Source of the DNA: Desulfurococcales archaeon
GTDB taxonomy: Archaea; Thermoproteota; Thermoprotei_A; Sulfolobales; WANQ01
Assembly: GCA_027043985.1 (NCBI GenBank)
Contig: JALUDQ010000025.1
Span: 1-20,714 of the forward strand
Direction: 5' to 3'
Length of the DNA stretch: 20,714 nucleotides
This document shows positions 6,854-14,860 of this stretch, one piece after another. The notes under the pieces were generated by a model that was not told the DNA's origin, made no database searches, and saw only the letters and a program-made list of their open reading frames with translations. Made by a program: the position numbers and the translations under genes. Position 1 is the first letter of the stretch. Every line of letters starts with the position of its first letter.

Positions 6854-9499
6854 TCACAACCTCCATCCAACTACTCTTTCAATGATTCTGTCTACATCAA
6901 CTGCTTTCCCATGGTCGCTCTTCATGGGATCAACGCCATCCTCACCGTAAATGAATTGTACTATTCCTCCGTAAGCCGAGCGGACCACTCCATCATATTC
7001 TACTCTTAAGTCTTGTAATGCGTTTATAAGTCTTCTCTGCATGTAACCACTTTGTGATGTACGTACTGCTGTATCTACCAATCCCTCTCTACCGCCAGCT
7101 GCGTGGAAGAATAATTCTGTAGGTTTTAGACCTCTTCTAAAGCTACTGTATACGAATCCTCGTGCTGCAGGTCCTTTGTCACCAGGCTTAAAGTGAGGTA
7201 ATGTTCTATCCTTGTATCCTCTTTTTATACGCTCTCCTCTAATGGATTGTTGTCCTAGAACTGCTGACATTTGTGTTAGGTTTAAGATGTTACCGCGAGC
7301 ACCTGTTAATGCCATTATAAATGCATTGTTTAATGGACTTAAATACTGCGAGGCTATTTCACCTGATTTGTCACGAGCCTCAGAGAGAACTTCTATTATT
7401 CTTAATTCTAATGTTTCCTCTAACGTCTTTCCAGGTAATGGTTCGAGTTCACCACGATTATATTTATCTATTAGTTCTCTTACTTTTTCTTCCGCTTCCC
7501 TTAATACTCTTTCTATTTCTTTTTCTGCTTCTTCTGGTATAACTACATCATCATAACTCATAGTGAATCCATATTTTTCGGAAAACCTTAAGAACATTTT
7601 AAATGCGTTATCAAGGAATTCTCTGGCAAAATCTTCTCCATACTCTTTTACGAGTCTATGTAACATGCTTCCAGGCTGTTGTGCTCCTATTGATTTCTTA
7701 TCTAATACTCCTTCGAGCAATACACCTTTCTTTATTACAACATATGAATCGGTAAAGCAGTCCTCGTTATCGCATCTTAATTCTCCTACACTGATATTAG
7801 TCTTACCATGGTAGTTAAAGTCTTCTGGAAAGAATAAGCTAACCAATTGTTTACCCGTCCAATACTCTTTTGGTGAAAATATTGCGGGTTCTGGGAGAGG
7901 ACCCTTATATCCCGTTGTTGCTAATAACTCTACAACTTCCTTTCTAGTTAACAAGGAGAACTTTGCTGTTAACAAATAGGCACCACTTATATAGTCTTGG
8001 AGTCCTCCTATAATCGGCCCACCATATCTTGGCGATAATATATGTTTCTGTACGAGCATTAGTAATCTAGCTTCAGCTCTAGCCTCTTCACCTTGTGGTA
8101 CATGTAGATTCATTTCGTCTCCATCGAAATCCGCGTTATAAGGTGGACATACTAATAGGTTTAATCTAAAGGTCTTCCCGGGTAATACCTTTACTAGGTG
8201 CCCCATTATAGACATTCTATGAAGAGATGGTTGTCTATTAAATAATACAATATCTCCATCTATTAAATGCCGTTCAACAATATAGCCAGGTGATAATGTC
8301 TCTGCGAGCGCTTTTCTATCTTTTACGAATCTCAAGTCTATTCTACGTCCATCGGGCCTAATAACGTAGTTCGCTCCAGGCCACTTGTCGGGTCCGTTTA
8401 TCACGTATTTTCTCAGTTCATCTACATTCCATGGGGTTACTCGTTCAGGTACGGTAAGCGTCTTCGCTATATCTATTGGAACACCTACTTCATTTATACT
8501 GATATTAGGATCGGGACTTATGACGGTACGAGCAGAGAAGTCAACACGCTTCCCAGAGAGATGGCCTCTGAATCTACCTTCTTTACCTTTCAGACGTTGA
8601 GCTAATGTCCTTAAAGGCCTTCCAGAGCGGTGTTTTGCTGGAGGAATACCTGGCGCTTCATTGTCTAGATACGTTGTTACATGGTATTGTAATAGATCCC
8701 ATATATCCTCGATTACTAGGTGAGGGGCCCCCATTTCTAAGTTTTCTTTTAGTCGTTCGTTTATTCTAACAATATCAACTAGTTTGTGTGTGAGATCATC
8801 TTCTGCTCTTACGCCGCTTTCTAATAAAATAGATGGACGTATTGATATTGGTGGTACTGGTAAAACTGTTAATACCATCCATTCAGGTCTCGCATTTTGC
8901 GGGTCAAGACCTAGTAAGCGTACATCGTCGTCTGGAATTTTCTCTAGACGCGCTCTTACATCGAGTGGGGTTAGCTTTACTATTCCCTCCTTACGCTCCT
9001 CATAGAACGTTGTTGGTTTCTCTAAACGTATTTTATATTGCTTTGTACCACAATGAGGACACTCCATTGTCTTTATAGCTTTCTTCTTAACGTATTCCTC
9101 AAGTTGACGGGCAAGAATAGGCCATCGTTTCTCAAGTTTCCTCAATAAGTTTAAGTAGCGCTCTACATCTTTTTGAGGGATTAGGATTCTACCACAAGAT
9201 CTACAAGTAGCTCGTAGGAGATCATAAATATGTTTAACAAAGCCCACATGGATAACGGGACGTGCTAGTTCAATTTTACCGAAGTGTCCAGGGCACTGTG
9301 CAAGTGTATTACCGCAGACTGGACAGCGCTGACCAGGTTCTATAACACCTAGACGGGGATCCATTACACCTCCTTCTATTGGTAAACCATCCTCATCGTA
9401 TGCTTCTGGCGTTATTATGGGTGTTACCGCCATTTGACGGATTTCATCCGGTGATAGAATCCCGAATTTTATTGCTTTAATAACTCTTTCTTCTTCCAT
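6854..9499 (-). CDS. rpoA1: DNA-directed RNA polymerase subunit A'
   Basis: The 881-residue product is the N-terminal two thirds of the archaeal Rpb1 equivalent. Visible motifs: zinc site C59, C62, C69, H72; second zinc site C99, C102, C147, C150; [23 protein letters not shown] (switch 2/lid region); [13 protein letters not shown]; and the catalytic NADFDGD near residue 455, whose three Asp hold the active-site magnesium. The C-terminal part contains the bridge-helix region ([19 protein letters not shown]). ATG 9499 is preceded by GAGGT and lies 11 bases after the rpoB stop, so the rpo genes form one transcription unit. No intein or insertion is present. Confidence 0.99.
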   Translation of the reverse strand: MEEERVIKAIKFGILSPDEIRQMAVTPIITPEAYDEDGLPIEGGVMDPRLGVIEPGQRCPVCGNTLAQCPGHFGKIELARPVIHVGFVKHIYDLLRATCRSCGRILIPQKDVERYLNLLRKLEKRWPILARQLEEYVKKKAIKTMECPHCGTKQYKIRLEKPTTFYEERKEGIVKLTPLDVRARLEKIPDDDVRLLGLDPQNARPEWMVLTVLPVPPISIRPSILLESGVRAEDDLTHKLVDIVRINERLKENLEMGAPHLVIEDIWDLLQYHVTTYLDNEAPGIPPAKHRSGRPLRTLAQRLKGKEGRFRGHLSGKRVDFSARTVISPDPNISINEVGVPIDIAKTLTVPERVTPWNVDELRKYVINGPDKWPGANYVIRPDGRRIDLRFVKDRKALAETLSPGYIVERHLIDGDIVLFNRQPSLHRMSIMGHLVKVLPGKTFRLNLLVCPPYNADFDGDEMNLHVPQGEEARAEARLLMLVQKHILSPRYGGPIIGGLQDYISGAYLLTAKFSLLTRKEVVELLATTGYKGPLPEPAIFSPKEYWTGKQLVSLFFPEDFNYHGKTNISVGELRCDNEDCFTDSYVVIKKGVLLEGVLDKKSIGAQQPGSMLHRLVKEYGEDFAREFLDNAFKMFLRFSEKYGFTMSYDDVVIPEEAEKEIERVLREAEEKVRELIDKYNRGELEPLPGKTLEETLELRIIEVLSEARDKSGEIASQYLSPLNNAFIMALTGARGNILNLTQMSAVLGQQSIRGERIKRGYKDRTLPHFKPGDKGPAARGFVYSSFRRGLKPTELFFHAAGGREGLVDTAVRTSQSGYMQRRLINALQDLRVEYDGVVRSAYGGIVQFIYGEDGVDPMKSDHGKAVDVDRIIERVVGWRL

Positions 9500-9510
9500 A
9501 TTCTACTACC

Positions 9511-12500
9511 TCATATTCGTTCCCATTTTTTACCTAGTATTAGTCTAGGAGCTATACACATGCTCATGAGTTCTTGGAGTAATAGTTTAAAGGCATAAGA
9601 TACAGTAACAGGGTACAATTTGCCTTTATCTTTATGTATTGGACATACATATTTTCCTTTATTACGGTCATACCATCCTATGAACCCACAGTATTCACAG
9701 ACGTATATTACTGTTTTATCGGATTGATCAAGTAATCTGTCTTTTAGCACAAGAGCTGCTCCATGTGCTACGAGACAATCTCGTTCCATTTCACCAAATC
9801 TAAGTCCGCCTTCGCGAGCCCTGCCTTCTGTTGGTTGACGTGTAAGTATCTGTACCGGGCCCCTTGCTCTTGCATGTATTTTATCGGCAACCATGTGATG
9901 GAGTCTCTGATAGTATACCACTCCTATGAAGACTGGCGATTTCAGTAATTCTCCAGTCCTTCCATCATACATAGCTTCTGTTCCATCCATAGGATAGCCA
10001 TATTTTATTAAACGCACTTTTATGTTTTCTAATGGTTCTTTGTAGAATGGTGTAGCATCGACAGTTTTACCTGAGAGAGCTGCATATTTGCCTGCAATGG
10101 ATTCCATTAGCTGACCGAGTGTCATTCTTGAAGGAAATGCGTGAGGGTTTATTATTAGATCAGGTACAACGCCATCCTCAGTGAAGGGTAGATCCTCTTG
10201 GGGCACTAGTAAGCCTATTACACCTTTCTGACCATGTCTTGACGCAAACTTATCTCCTATTTCAGGTATTCTTAAATCACGCACACGTACTTTTACCAGC
10301 TTGTTTCCTTCTACAGTATCTGTTATTAGAACCATGTCTACTACTCCTTTTTCACCATGCCTAACGGCTACTGAAGTATCTCGCCTCGTTGATGCTGTTA
10401 AACCAAATTCTTTGTACTCTGCTGTAAAACGCGGAGGACTCGTTTTCCCGATGAGTATTTCTCCTCCACGTACCTCCACTTCCGGATCTATCAATCCGTC
10501 TTCGTTTAGTTTATTGTATAGCGCTAATCCTTTATATCCTCTCACACCAGGACTAGGTTTTTCTATTCTATCTTCTTGTCCCCCTGCATATTTACGTTCC
10601 TCTGTTGAATACAACCTAAAGAAAGATGAACGCGCTAATCCTCGATCTACCGCCGATTTATTCATTATCAGGGCGTCCTCTATATTATATCCTGTAAACG
10701 ATAGAATAGCTACAATCATATTTTGTCCAGCTGGTCTATCATTGTATCCTATAATGTCTAAGGGTTTTGTCTGAACAAGCGGTTTTTGCGGATAATGTAG
10801 TAGATGACCGCGTGAATCTGTTCTCAACTGGTAATTGGCAGCATAAAGTCCAAGCGCTTGTTTGGCCATTGCTGCTTGATACGTGTTTCTAGGTGATTGA
10901 TTGTGTTCAGCATAAGGTATTGTTGTTGCTGTTATTCCAAAGATAGCGGGTGTCCATATCTCCATATGTGTATAGGATGGATCTTTTTCTAAATCCTCGG
11001 GATCGAGCGCTATATACGCATTTTCTTCTTCTTCCGCATCAAGATATTCTACTATACCCATTCTAACTAGGTCTTCAAAACCCAGCTCTCCATTGCGTAC
11101 CTTTTCTACTATTTCTTTAGTTAATTTAAGCCTGCCGTTTTCGACTATAAAGAGTGGTCTTCTTATTCTTCCAGCATCACAGTTTACGTATACTTCATCA
11201 ACGTACTTATCCATATAATGGGCTATGTTTACTTCATGGTGAATCTTTCCACTACGGCGTAATGTTCTGACCTTTTTAGCTAAATCCTCACCGTTCTCGT
11301 GGAATCCTATTAGACGGCCGTTAAGGAAGACTTTCGATCCTTGGATGGCTTTAAGTATTTCTTGTGGTGCAGTTCCCATGATTATGTCATCTATGTGCTT
11401 GAAAATCACATCAAGAGGAATGACGCCTAGCTTATATAGGATTTTCTCAACTTCTTTTTCATCTATACCTACAGAGACATATGACATTAGTGCTAAGTTT
11501 TTCACTAATCCACAATTTGGACCCTCTGGTGTCTCGAAAGGACACATCCTACCCCATTGTGTCGAGTGGAGTTCTCTTGCCTCGAAGTGAGGCTGAGATC
11601 TGCTTAATGGTGATACAACTCTTCGAAGATGGCTTAACATCGATAACCAGTTTGTTCTATCAAGCAATTGACTAACGCCTGTTCTTCCACCTACCCAATT
11701 ACCAGTAGCTAGTGCATGATATAATCTTTCGCTTATTACATCCGGTCTCACTAATGTTGATATGTTTACTCTTCTATTCTTAACTTTTGCACGTTCAATT
11801 TGATATTTTAAGTCTTTTACAAATGTTCTAAAAGCTACTCTAAAGAGTGATGCTAATAGTTCACCAGCCAATTTTAGACGTTTATTTGCATAATGATCCT
11901 TATCGTCCGGCTGTCTTCTTCCTAAGACGAGTTCTATTAACTTTGCTGCCATTTGACCTAAATAGTACGCCTTTTTACGTCTATCACTAGGTGCTGTGCC
12001 TATGTGAGGTAAGAAGTATTTGTCTATTATTTGCTCGGCTCTCTTTATTCTATTCTCTCTCGTTTGACCTACTGCCACACGACTGCCTATGAAGTCTATT
12101 GCGTCTTCTACAGTGTCTATTCCACGTGCTTGTTCTAATGAAGGCAATAGTTCATTCTGTATTTCGGGGTCAAACGATACAGCATATGTTATCTCTTTAT
12201 CTGTTGCTAAACCTAGAGCTCTCATCATTATTATGAATGGGATTTTGCCAGGGACTGCAGGAAAAACTACGTGAAGTGAACCATCTTTATGACGCTCTAA
12301 TATTATGGATACCCTATACCCAGCTCCTGCAGAGACTACTTTAGCTTGATGAGTTACACTTCCCGTTTTACCCTTATCAACTAATACTCTGTTGACAGCA
12401 AGATCCTCTTGTGCTACAATTACTCTTTCGGAACCATTTACTATAAAGTATCCTCCAGGATCCTTAGGATCTTCTCCTAACTTTACTAACTCCTCTTCAG

Positions 12501-12921
12501 GAAGTCTAGAAAGAGGGTCTTTAACCGATCTAAGCATGATTGGCATATCTCCTATCTGTATCTCTATTGGTTCTCTCTCTATTCCGTTTTCTACTTGTAT
12601 CAACGTCAAATATATTGGTGCAGAATAGGTCAAATTTCTTAAACGACATTCTAATGGTGTAACGGGATTCTCGCTCCCATCAGCTTCTCTAACTAACGGT
12701 TCTCCTACTCTTATTTTACCTAGCTTAACCTTAAGACCCGGGATATTTGTTTCAACTACTCCGATTTCGTCAACTATCTCTTGTAATCTCCGTGTTATGA
12801 AATCGTTGTATGAGTCCAAGTGCTGCCTCACAAGACCTTTCTCCTTAAAGTATGCCTCCATTAGTATCCAGCGATCATCAGCTGAAATAATATTATTTTT
12901 ATTACTAGATAAACTAGACAA
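9511..12921 (-). CDS. rpoB: DNA-directed RNA polymerase subunit B (undivided)
   Basis: The 1136-residue protein is a single-chain B subunit, not split into B' and B'' as in most methanogens and Halobacteria, which supports a crenarchaeal origin. Conserved blocks include WGRMCPFETPEGPNCGLVKNLA in the middle, GYNIEDALIMNKSAVDRGL, KFASRHGQKGVIG, the GEMERDCLVAHGAALVLKDRL block and a C-terminal zinc site (CEYC and CPIH). It forms one half of the catalytic cleft. The start is TTG at 12921, supported by GGGGTGA ten bases upstream that overlaps the rpoH stop; no in-frame ATG lies nearby before conserved sequence begins. Confidence 0.99.
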   Translation of the reverse strand: MSSLSSNKNNIISADDRWILMEAYFKEKGLVRQHLDSYNDFITRRLQEIVDEIGVVETNIPGLKVKLGKIRVGEPLVREADGSENPVTPLECRLRNLTYSAPIYLTLIQVENGIEREPIEIQIGDMPIMLRSVKDPLSRLPEEELVKLGEDPKDPGGYFIVNGSERVIVAQEDLAVNRVLVDKGKTGSVTHQAKVVSAGAGYRVSIILERHKDGSLHVVFPAVPGKIPFIIMMRALGLATDKEITYAVSFDPEIQNELLPSLEQARGIDTVEDAIDFIGSRVAVGQTRENRIKRAEQIIDKYFLPHIGTAPSDRRKKAYYLGQMAAKLIELVLGRRQPDDKDHYANKRLKLAGELLASLFRVAFRTFVKDLKYQIERAKVKNRRVNISTLVRPDVISERLYHALATGNWVGGRTGVSQLLDRTNWLSMLSHLRRVVSPLSRSQPHFEARELHSTQWGRMCPFETPEGPNCGLVKNLALMSYVSVGIDEKEVEKILYKLGVIPLDVIFKHIDDIIMGTAPQEILKAIQGSKVFLNGRLIGFHENGEDLAKKVRTLRRSGKIHHEVNIAHYMDKYVDEVYVNCDAGRIRRPLFIVENGRLKLTKEIVEKVRNGELGFEDLVRMGIVEYLDAEEEENAYIALDPEDLEKDPSYTHMEIWTPAIFGITATTIPYAEHNQSPRNTYQAAMAKQALGLYAANYQLRTDSRGHLLHYPQKPLVQTKPLDIIGYNDRPAGQNMIVAILSFTGYNIEDALIMNKSAVDRGLARSSFFRLYSTEERKYAGGQEDRIEKPSPGVRGYKGLALYNKLNEDGLIDPEVEVRGGEILIGKTSPPRFTAEYKEFGLTASTRRDTSVAVRHGEKGVVDMVLITDTVEGNKLVKVRVRDLRIPEIGDKFASRHGQKGVIGLLVPQEDLPFTEDGVVPDLIINPHAFPSRMTLGQLMESIAGKYAALSGKTVDATPFYKEPLENIKVRLIKYGYPMDGTEAMYDGRTGELLKSPVFIGVVYYQRLHHMVADKIHARARGPVQILTRQPTEGRAREGGLRFGEMERDCLVAHGAALVLKDRLLDQSDKTVIYVCEYCGFIGWYDRNKGKYVCPIHKDKGKLYPVTVSYAFKLLLQELMSMCIAPRLILGKKWERI

Positions 12922-12931
12922 TTTTGCTTAT

Positions 12932-13174
12932 TCACCCCGTAACTACATACCTATATGCAATAGCTTTCTTTGCTGTATGACTCTTCCTTTCTATCATTAC
13001 TATATCACCGGGTTTTGCTTTAATAGCTCTCGCTGCCGGGTCGTTTTCCCTCAACCACGGTAATTTTTCAGGTTTTGCTCTCAAAGTCCTTAGGACCCTC
13101 AAAGCTTCTTTAAGAGATAGCACCCTATGTGCAGGCACTAACTCATGTTCAAGTACATTAAATTTACGAGCCAT
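12932..13174 (-). CDS. rpoH: DNA-directed RNA polymerase subunit H
   Basis: The 80-residue product matches archaeal RpoH, equivalent to the C-terminal domain of Rpb5: [20 protein letters not shown] near the N-terminus, [32 protein letters not shown] and the C-terminal AYRYVV. It binds A' at the downstream DNA entry. It is first in the operon, ten bases ahead of rpoB, the standard archaeal arrangement. A TTG two codons upstream (13180) is an alternative start, but ATG 13174 fits the family N-terminus [14 protein letters not shown]. Confidence 0.97.
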   Translation of the reverse strand: MARKFNVLEHELVPAHRVLSLKEALRVLRTLRAKPEKLPWLRENDPAARAIKAKPGDIVMIERKSHTAKKAIAYRYVVTG

Positions 13175-13223
13175 ATGCAACTACCTATATACTAGAGTAA
13201 GCGTAACGCCTCTTGGGAAATAG

Positions 13224-13247
13224 GTAACCCCCCTTTATAGGGATTAC
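13224..13247 (-). promoter_or_regulatory. Hairpin in the leader of the RNA polymerase operon
   Basis: The arms GTAA/TTAC (13224-13227 with 13244-13247) and CCCT/AGGG (13231-13234 with 13239-13242) form an imperfect 8-bp stem with a four-base loop, 50-75 bases before rpoH. It may be a leader structure of the rpo transcript. The inner part also reads CTATAAAG on the minus strand and could instead be a TATA box; the two readings are not exclusive. Confidence 0.35.
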
Positions 13248-13264
13248 TCTCGAGTTAAAGACAT
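13244..13264 (-). other. Possible six-codon mini-ORF upstream of rpoH
   Basis: GGAGGTT at 13277-13271 is followed after six bases by ATG and the reading MSLTRE, then TAA. The spacing is ideal for translation initiation. If the transcript begins at the TATA-like element at 13281-13290 the start would fall near 13260 and the ribosome binding site would not be transcribed, so a functional leader peptide is doubtful. Confidence 0.2.
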
Positions 13265-13280
13265 TGAAACAACCTCCGCT

Positions 13281-13290
13281 TTATATAATT
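13281..13290 (-). promoter_or_regulatory. Putative TATA box of the rpoH-rpoB-rpoA1-rpoA2 operon
   Basis: AATTATATAA on the minus strand lies about 110 bases before rpoH. It is the best TATA match in the 190-base divergent region shared with tRNA-Lys and predicts a leader of about 85 bases. Confidence 0.45.
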
Positions 13291-13318
13291 ATGTAACAAA
13301 ATAAGATCAGAGCATTAT

Positions 13319-13328
13319 GTTTAAAAAT
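13319..13328 (+). promoter_or_regulatory. Putative TATA box of tRNA-Lys
   Basis: GTTTAAAAAT lies about 40 bases before the tRNA 5' end and is followed by the inverted repeat GGGAA/TTCCC (13331-13335 with 13341-13345). Confidence 0.45.
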
Positions 13329-13365
13329 CCGGGAATATAGTTCCCTATTGGGCTACTAACCTATA

Positions 13366-13459
13366 GGGCCCGTAGCTCAGCCTGGTAGAGCGGCGGGCTT
13401 TTAACCCGTAGACCCTTAGAGGGCGGAAGTCCCGGGTTCAAATCCCGGCGGGCCCGCCA
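13366..13459 (+). tRNA. tRNA-Lys (anticodon TTT) with a 17-nt insertion in the variable loop
   Basis: The fold has acceptor GGGCCCG/CGGGCCC (13366-13372 with 13449-13455), D-stem GCTC/GAGC, anticodon stem GCGGG/CCCGT around loop CTTTTAA (anticodon TTT at 13400-13402), T-stem CCGGG/CCCGG around TTCAAAT, discriminator G and encoded CCA at 13457-13459. Between the anticodon stem and the T-stem there are 22 bases instead of the usual five. Lysine tRNAs are class I, so the extra 17 bases most likely are an intron. The anticodon loop has no canonical intron at 37/38. Confidence 0.93.
13412..13428 (+). other. Probable 17-nt non-canonical tRNA intron
   Basis: Removing 17 bases here restores a normal variable loop AGGTC; shifting the excision left by one or two bases gives AAGTC, so the junction is not fixed. 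GAC (13411-13413) can pair with GTC (13429-13431) and CCCT with AGGG (13413-13416 with 13420-13423). A strict bulge-helix-bulge is not evident; a relaxed motif, as accepted by crenarchaeal splicing endonucleases, is possible. Confidence 0.6.
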
Positions 13460-13484
13460 CAACTCAACAATCACTTCAATAAAC

Positions 13485-14138
13485 CTATCTATATTTTTTC
13501 TTGAGTTCCTTTGTTAATCTATCAACTATATGAAGCGGCACGGGTAAGTAATAATTTCTTAACAATGATTTCACAAAGAGAGTTGCCGACTCAACACTTA
13601 TACAATGACCTGGACTTACATAGAGATTTTTACCATGACTCTTCAGTATGGAACCAATTATTTTATTGCTTTTTGGGTCTACTATTATCATTTTATTCCT
13701 AAATACTCTAATGTCACCATATAGTTTCTTCTTGGCAACTCCTATTGATGGCTTATTTAGAACAATACCTACATGCGCAGCTATTCCTAAAAAACGTGGA
13801 TGTGCTACACCATGCCCATCAACGAGAATTATATCAAACGTCATTTTACTTAGTAGTTTAATGTAAAATGGAGCCTCTCTAAATGCAAGTAGCCCAGGAA
13901 TATAGGGTATTTTTACATCATCAACTATGTATTTATACTCTATCATATTTAGCGATGGATATTCAAAGACTCCAGCTACTGCTACTATCTTATTATTTCC
14001 AATAAACGATGAATCTACTGCAACAATCCTAGATATTCTGTCGTACCTATCATTCAATATTACTTTTTTCGATAGATATCTCTGTAAAGCAATGGCACGG
14101 GATACATTAAAATAGGTCTTCATTGTTTTCTTACTCAC
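13485..14138 (-). CDS. nfi: Endonuclease V (deoxyinosine/inosine-specific)
   Basis: The 217-residue product has all motifs of the family: VDSS with catalytic Asp42, PYIPGLLAFREAP with strand-wedge Tyr79 and catalytic Glu88, DGHG with Asp107, HPR with His113, then GIAAHVG and the K138-containing GVAKKKL. The enzyme cuts the second phosphodiester bond 3' to hypoxanthine in DNA (and in RNA for some homologues), removing adenine deamination damage that is frequent at high temperature. The GTG start at 14138 overlaps the proteasome-subunit stop by four bases (GTGA), suggesting translational coupling; ATG 14123 is an alternative start. It converges with tRNA-Lys. Confidence 0.96.
   Translation of the reverse strand: MSKKTMKTYFNVSRAIALQRYLSKKVILNDRYDRISRIVAVDSSFIGNNKIVAVAGVFEYPSLNMIEYKYIVDDVKIPYIPGLLAFREAPFYIKLLSKMTFDIILVDGHGVAHPRFLGIAAHVGIVLNKPSIGVAKKKLYGDIRVFRNKMIIVDPKSNKIIGSILKSHGKNLYVSPGHCISVESATLFVKSLLRNYYLPVPLHIVDRLTKELKKKYR
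13490..13501 (+). terminator. Possible oligo-T terminator after tRNA-Lys
   Basis: A run of six T (13494-13499) lies about 35 bases after the tRNA CCA end, inside the last codons of the convergent endonuclease V gene. Archaeal RNA polymerase often terminates at such runs. Confidence 0.35.
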
Positions 14139-14728
14139 ACTCTAATGAATTCTTCTTCATAACCCTTGTCAGTTATAATTAGTATATCAATACCGTCTCC
14201 GGACATAGAATCCCTTGATAGAGCGGCTTTTAGCGATTTAATAGCTAATTCCTTTGCTTCACCAATAGACATATCCTTGCTGTAAGATGATTCTATAATT
14301 CCTATAGCTATGGGTGCACCAGTACCTATAGAGGCATAATCATCTTCTATTAACGAGCCAACAGGATCCATTATATATAAATGAGAACCTGTATCATCAA
14401 CTCCTCCGACAAGTATCTCCGACATTAGAGGCATGAACTTATATGAGTACAATATATTTGCTATTAATTTAGAAACCGCTCTGACAGTCACTTTTTTCTC
14501 TATTGAGAGCTCATAATATTTTATTTCAGCTCTAACATTTTTTGCTATTGCTTGCATATCAGCAATTAAGCCTGCAGCTGCCATACCTATTCTATCAGTA
14601 ATAAGATAAACTTTCCGCGCAGCCTTACTCATTATAAATCCGCCATAACTAAAACGTCTCTCAGCACCTAATATAACACCGGTATTCACCTTCAATCCTA
14701 CCGCTGTTGCACCACCATAGTAGTACAT
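14135..14728 (-). CDS. psmB: Proteasome subunit beta, probably non-catalytic paralogue
   Basis: The 197-residue product has the 20S beta fold: VGLKVNTGVILGAERRFSYGGFIMSK near the N-terminus, LITDRIGMAAAGLIADMQAI, MSEILVGGVDDTGSHLYIMDPVGSL, YASIGTGAPIAIGIIE and SGDGIDILIIT. In active subunits a Gly-Thr bond is cleaved to expose Thr1, read as TTTVG. Here the sequence is GGATAVG, so the Thr1 position is Ala7 of the precursor; Lys39 corresponds to Lys33 and is retained. Crenarchaea encode two beta paralogues, one of which lacks Thr1 and is structural; this matches that one. ATG 14758 is possible, but ATG 14728 has GGTGGAG eight bases upstream and suits the BRE/TATA at 14757-14780. Confidence 0.95.
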   Translation of the reverse strand: MYYYGGATAVGLKVNTGVILGAERRFSYGGFIMSKAARKVYLITDRIGMAAAGLIADMQAIAKNVRAEIKYYELSIEKKVTVRAVSKLIANILYSYKFMPLMSEILVGGVDDTGSHLYIMDPVGSLIEDDYASIGTGAPIAIGIIESSYSKDMSIGEAKELAIKSLKAALSRDSMSGDGIDILIITDKGYEEEFIRV

Positions 14729-14756
14729 CTTAGCTCTCCACCGCTGGCTTTTCCAC

Positions 14757-14780
14757 ATTTAAAAATAAAAATACTTTCGG
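14757..14780 (-). promoter_or_regulatory. BRE/TATA promoter of psmB-nfi
   Basis: CCGAAAG (14780-14774, good BRE match) is followed by an AT-rich TATA region. The predicted transcription start is near 14740, about a dozen bases before ATG 14728, which favours that start over ATG 14758. Confidence 0.55.
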
Positions 14781-14818
14781 TACAGCGAGCCTCACTACTT
14801 AATTGACCATATGACATC

Positions 14819-14834
14819 GCAATAATAGTAATAC
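14819..14834 (+). promoter_or_regulatory. Possible promoter of the TFB-like zinc-ribbon gene
   Basis: GCAATAATAGTAATAC includes a weak TATA-like element 30-40 bases before ATG 14861. No ribosome binding site precedes that ATG, consistent with a leaderless mRNA. Confidence 0.3.
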
Positions 14835-14860
14835 ATGAGAACAAGTAAACGGTATATAGA

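Noticed and set aside
10301..10774. 157-codon plus-strand frame inside rpoB
   Set aside because: Antisense to the conserved catalytic part of rpoB, with no ribosome binding site or family similarity.
13412..13428. Class II long variable arm instead of an intron in tRNA-Lys
   Set aside because: Lysine tRNAs are class I, and removing 17 bases restores a standard five-base loop; kept only as a weaker alternative.
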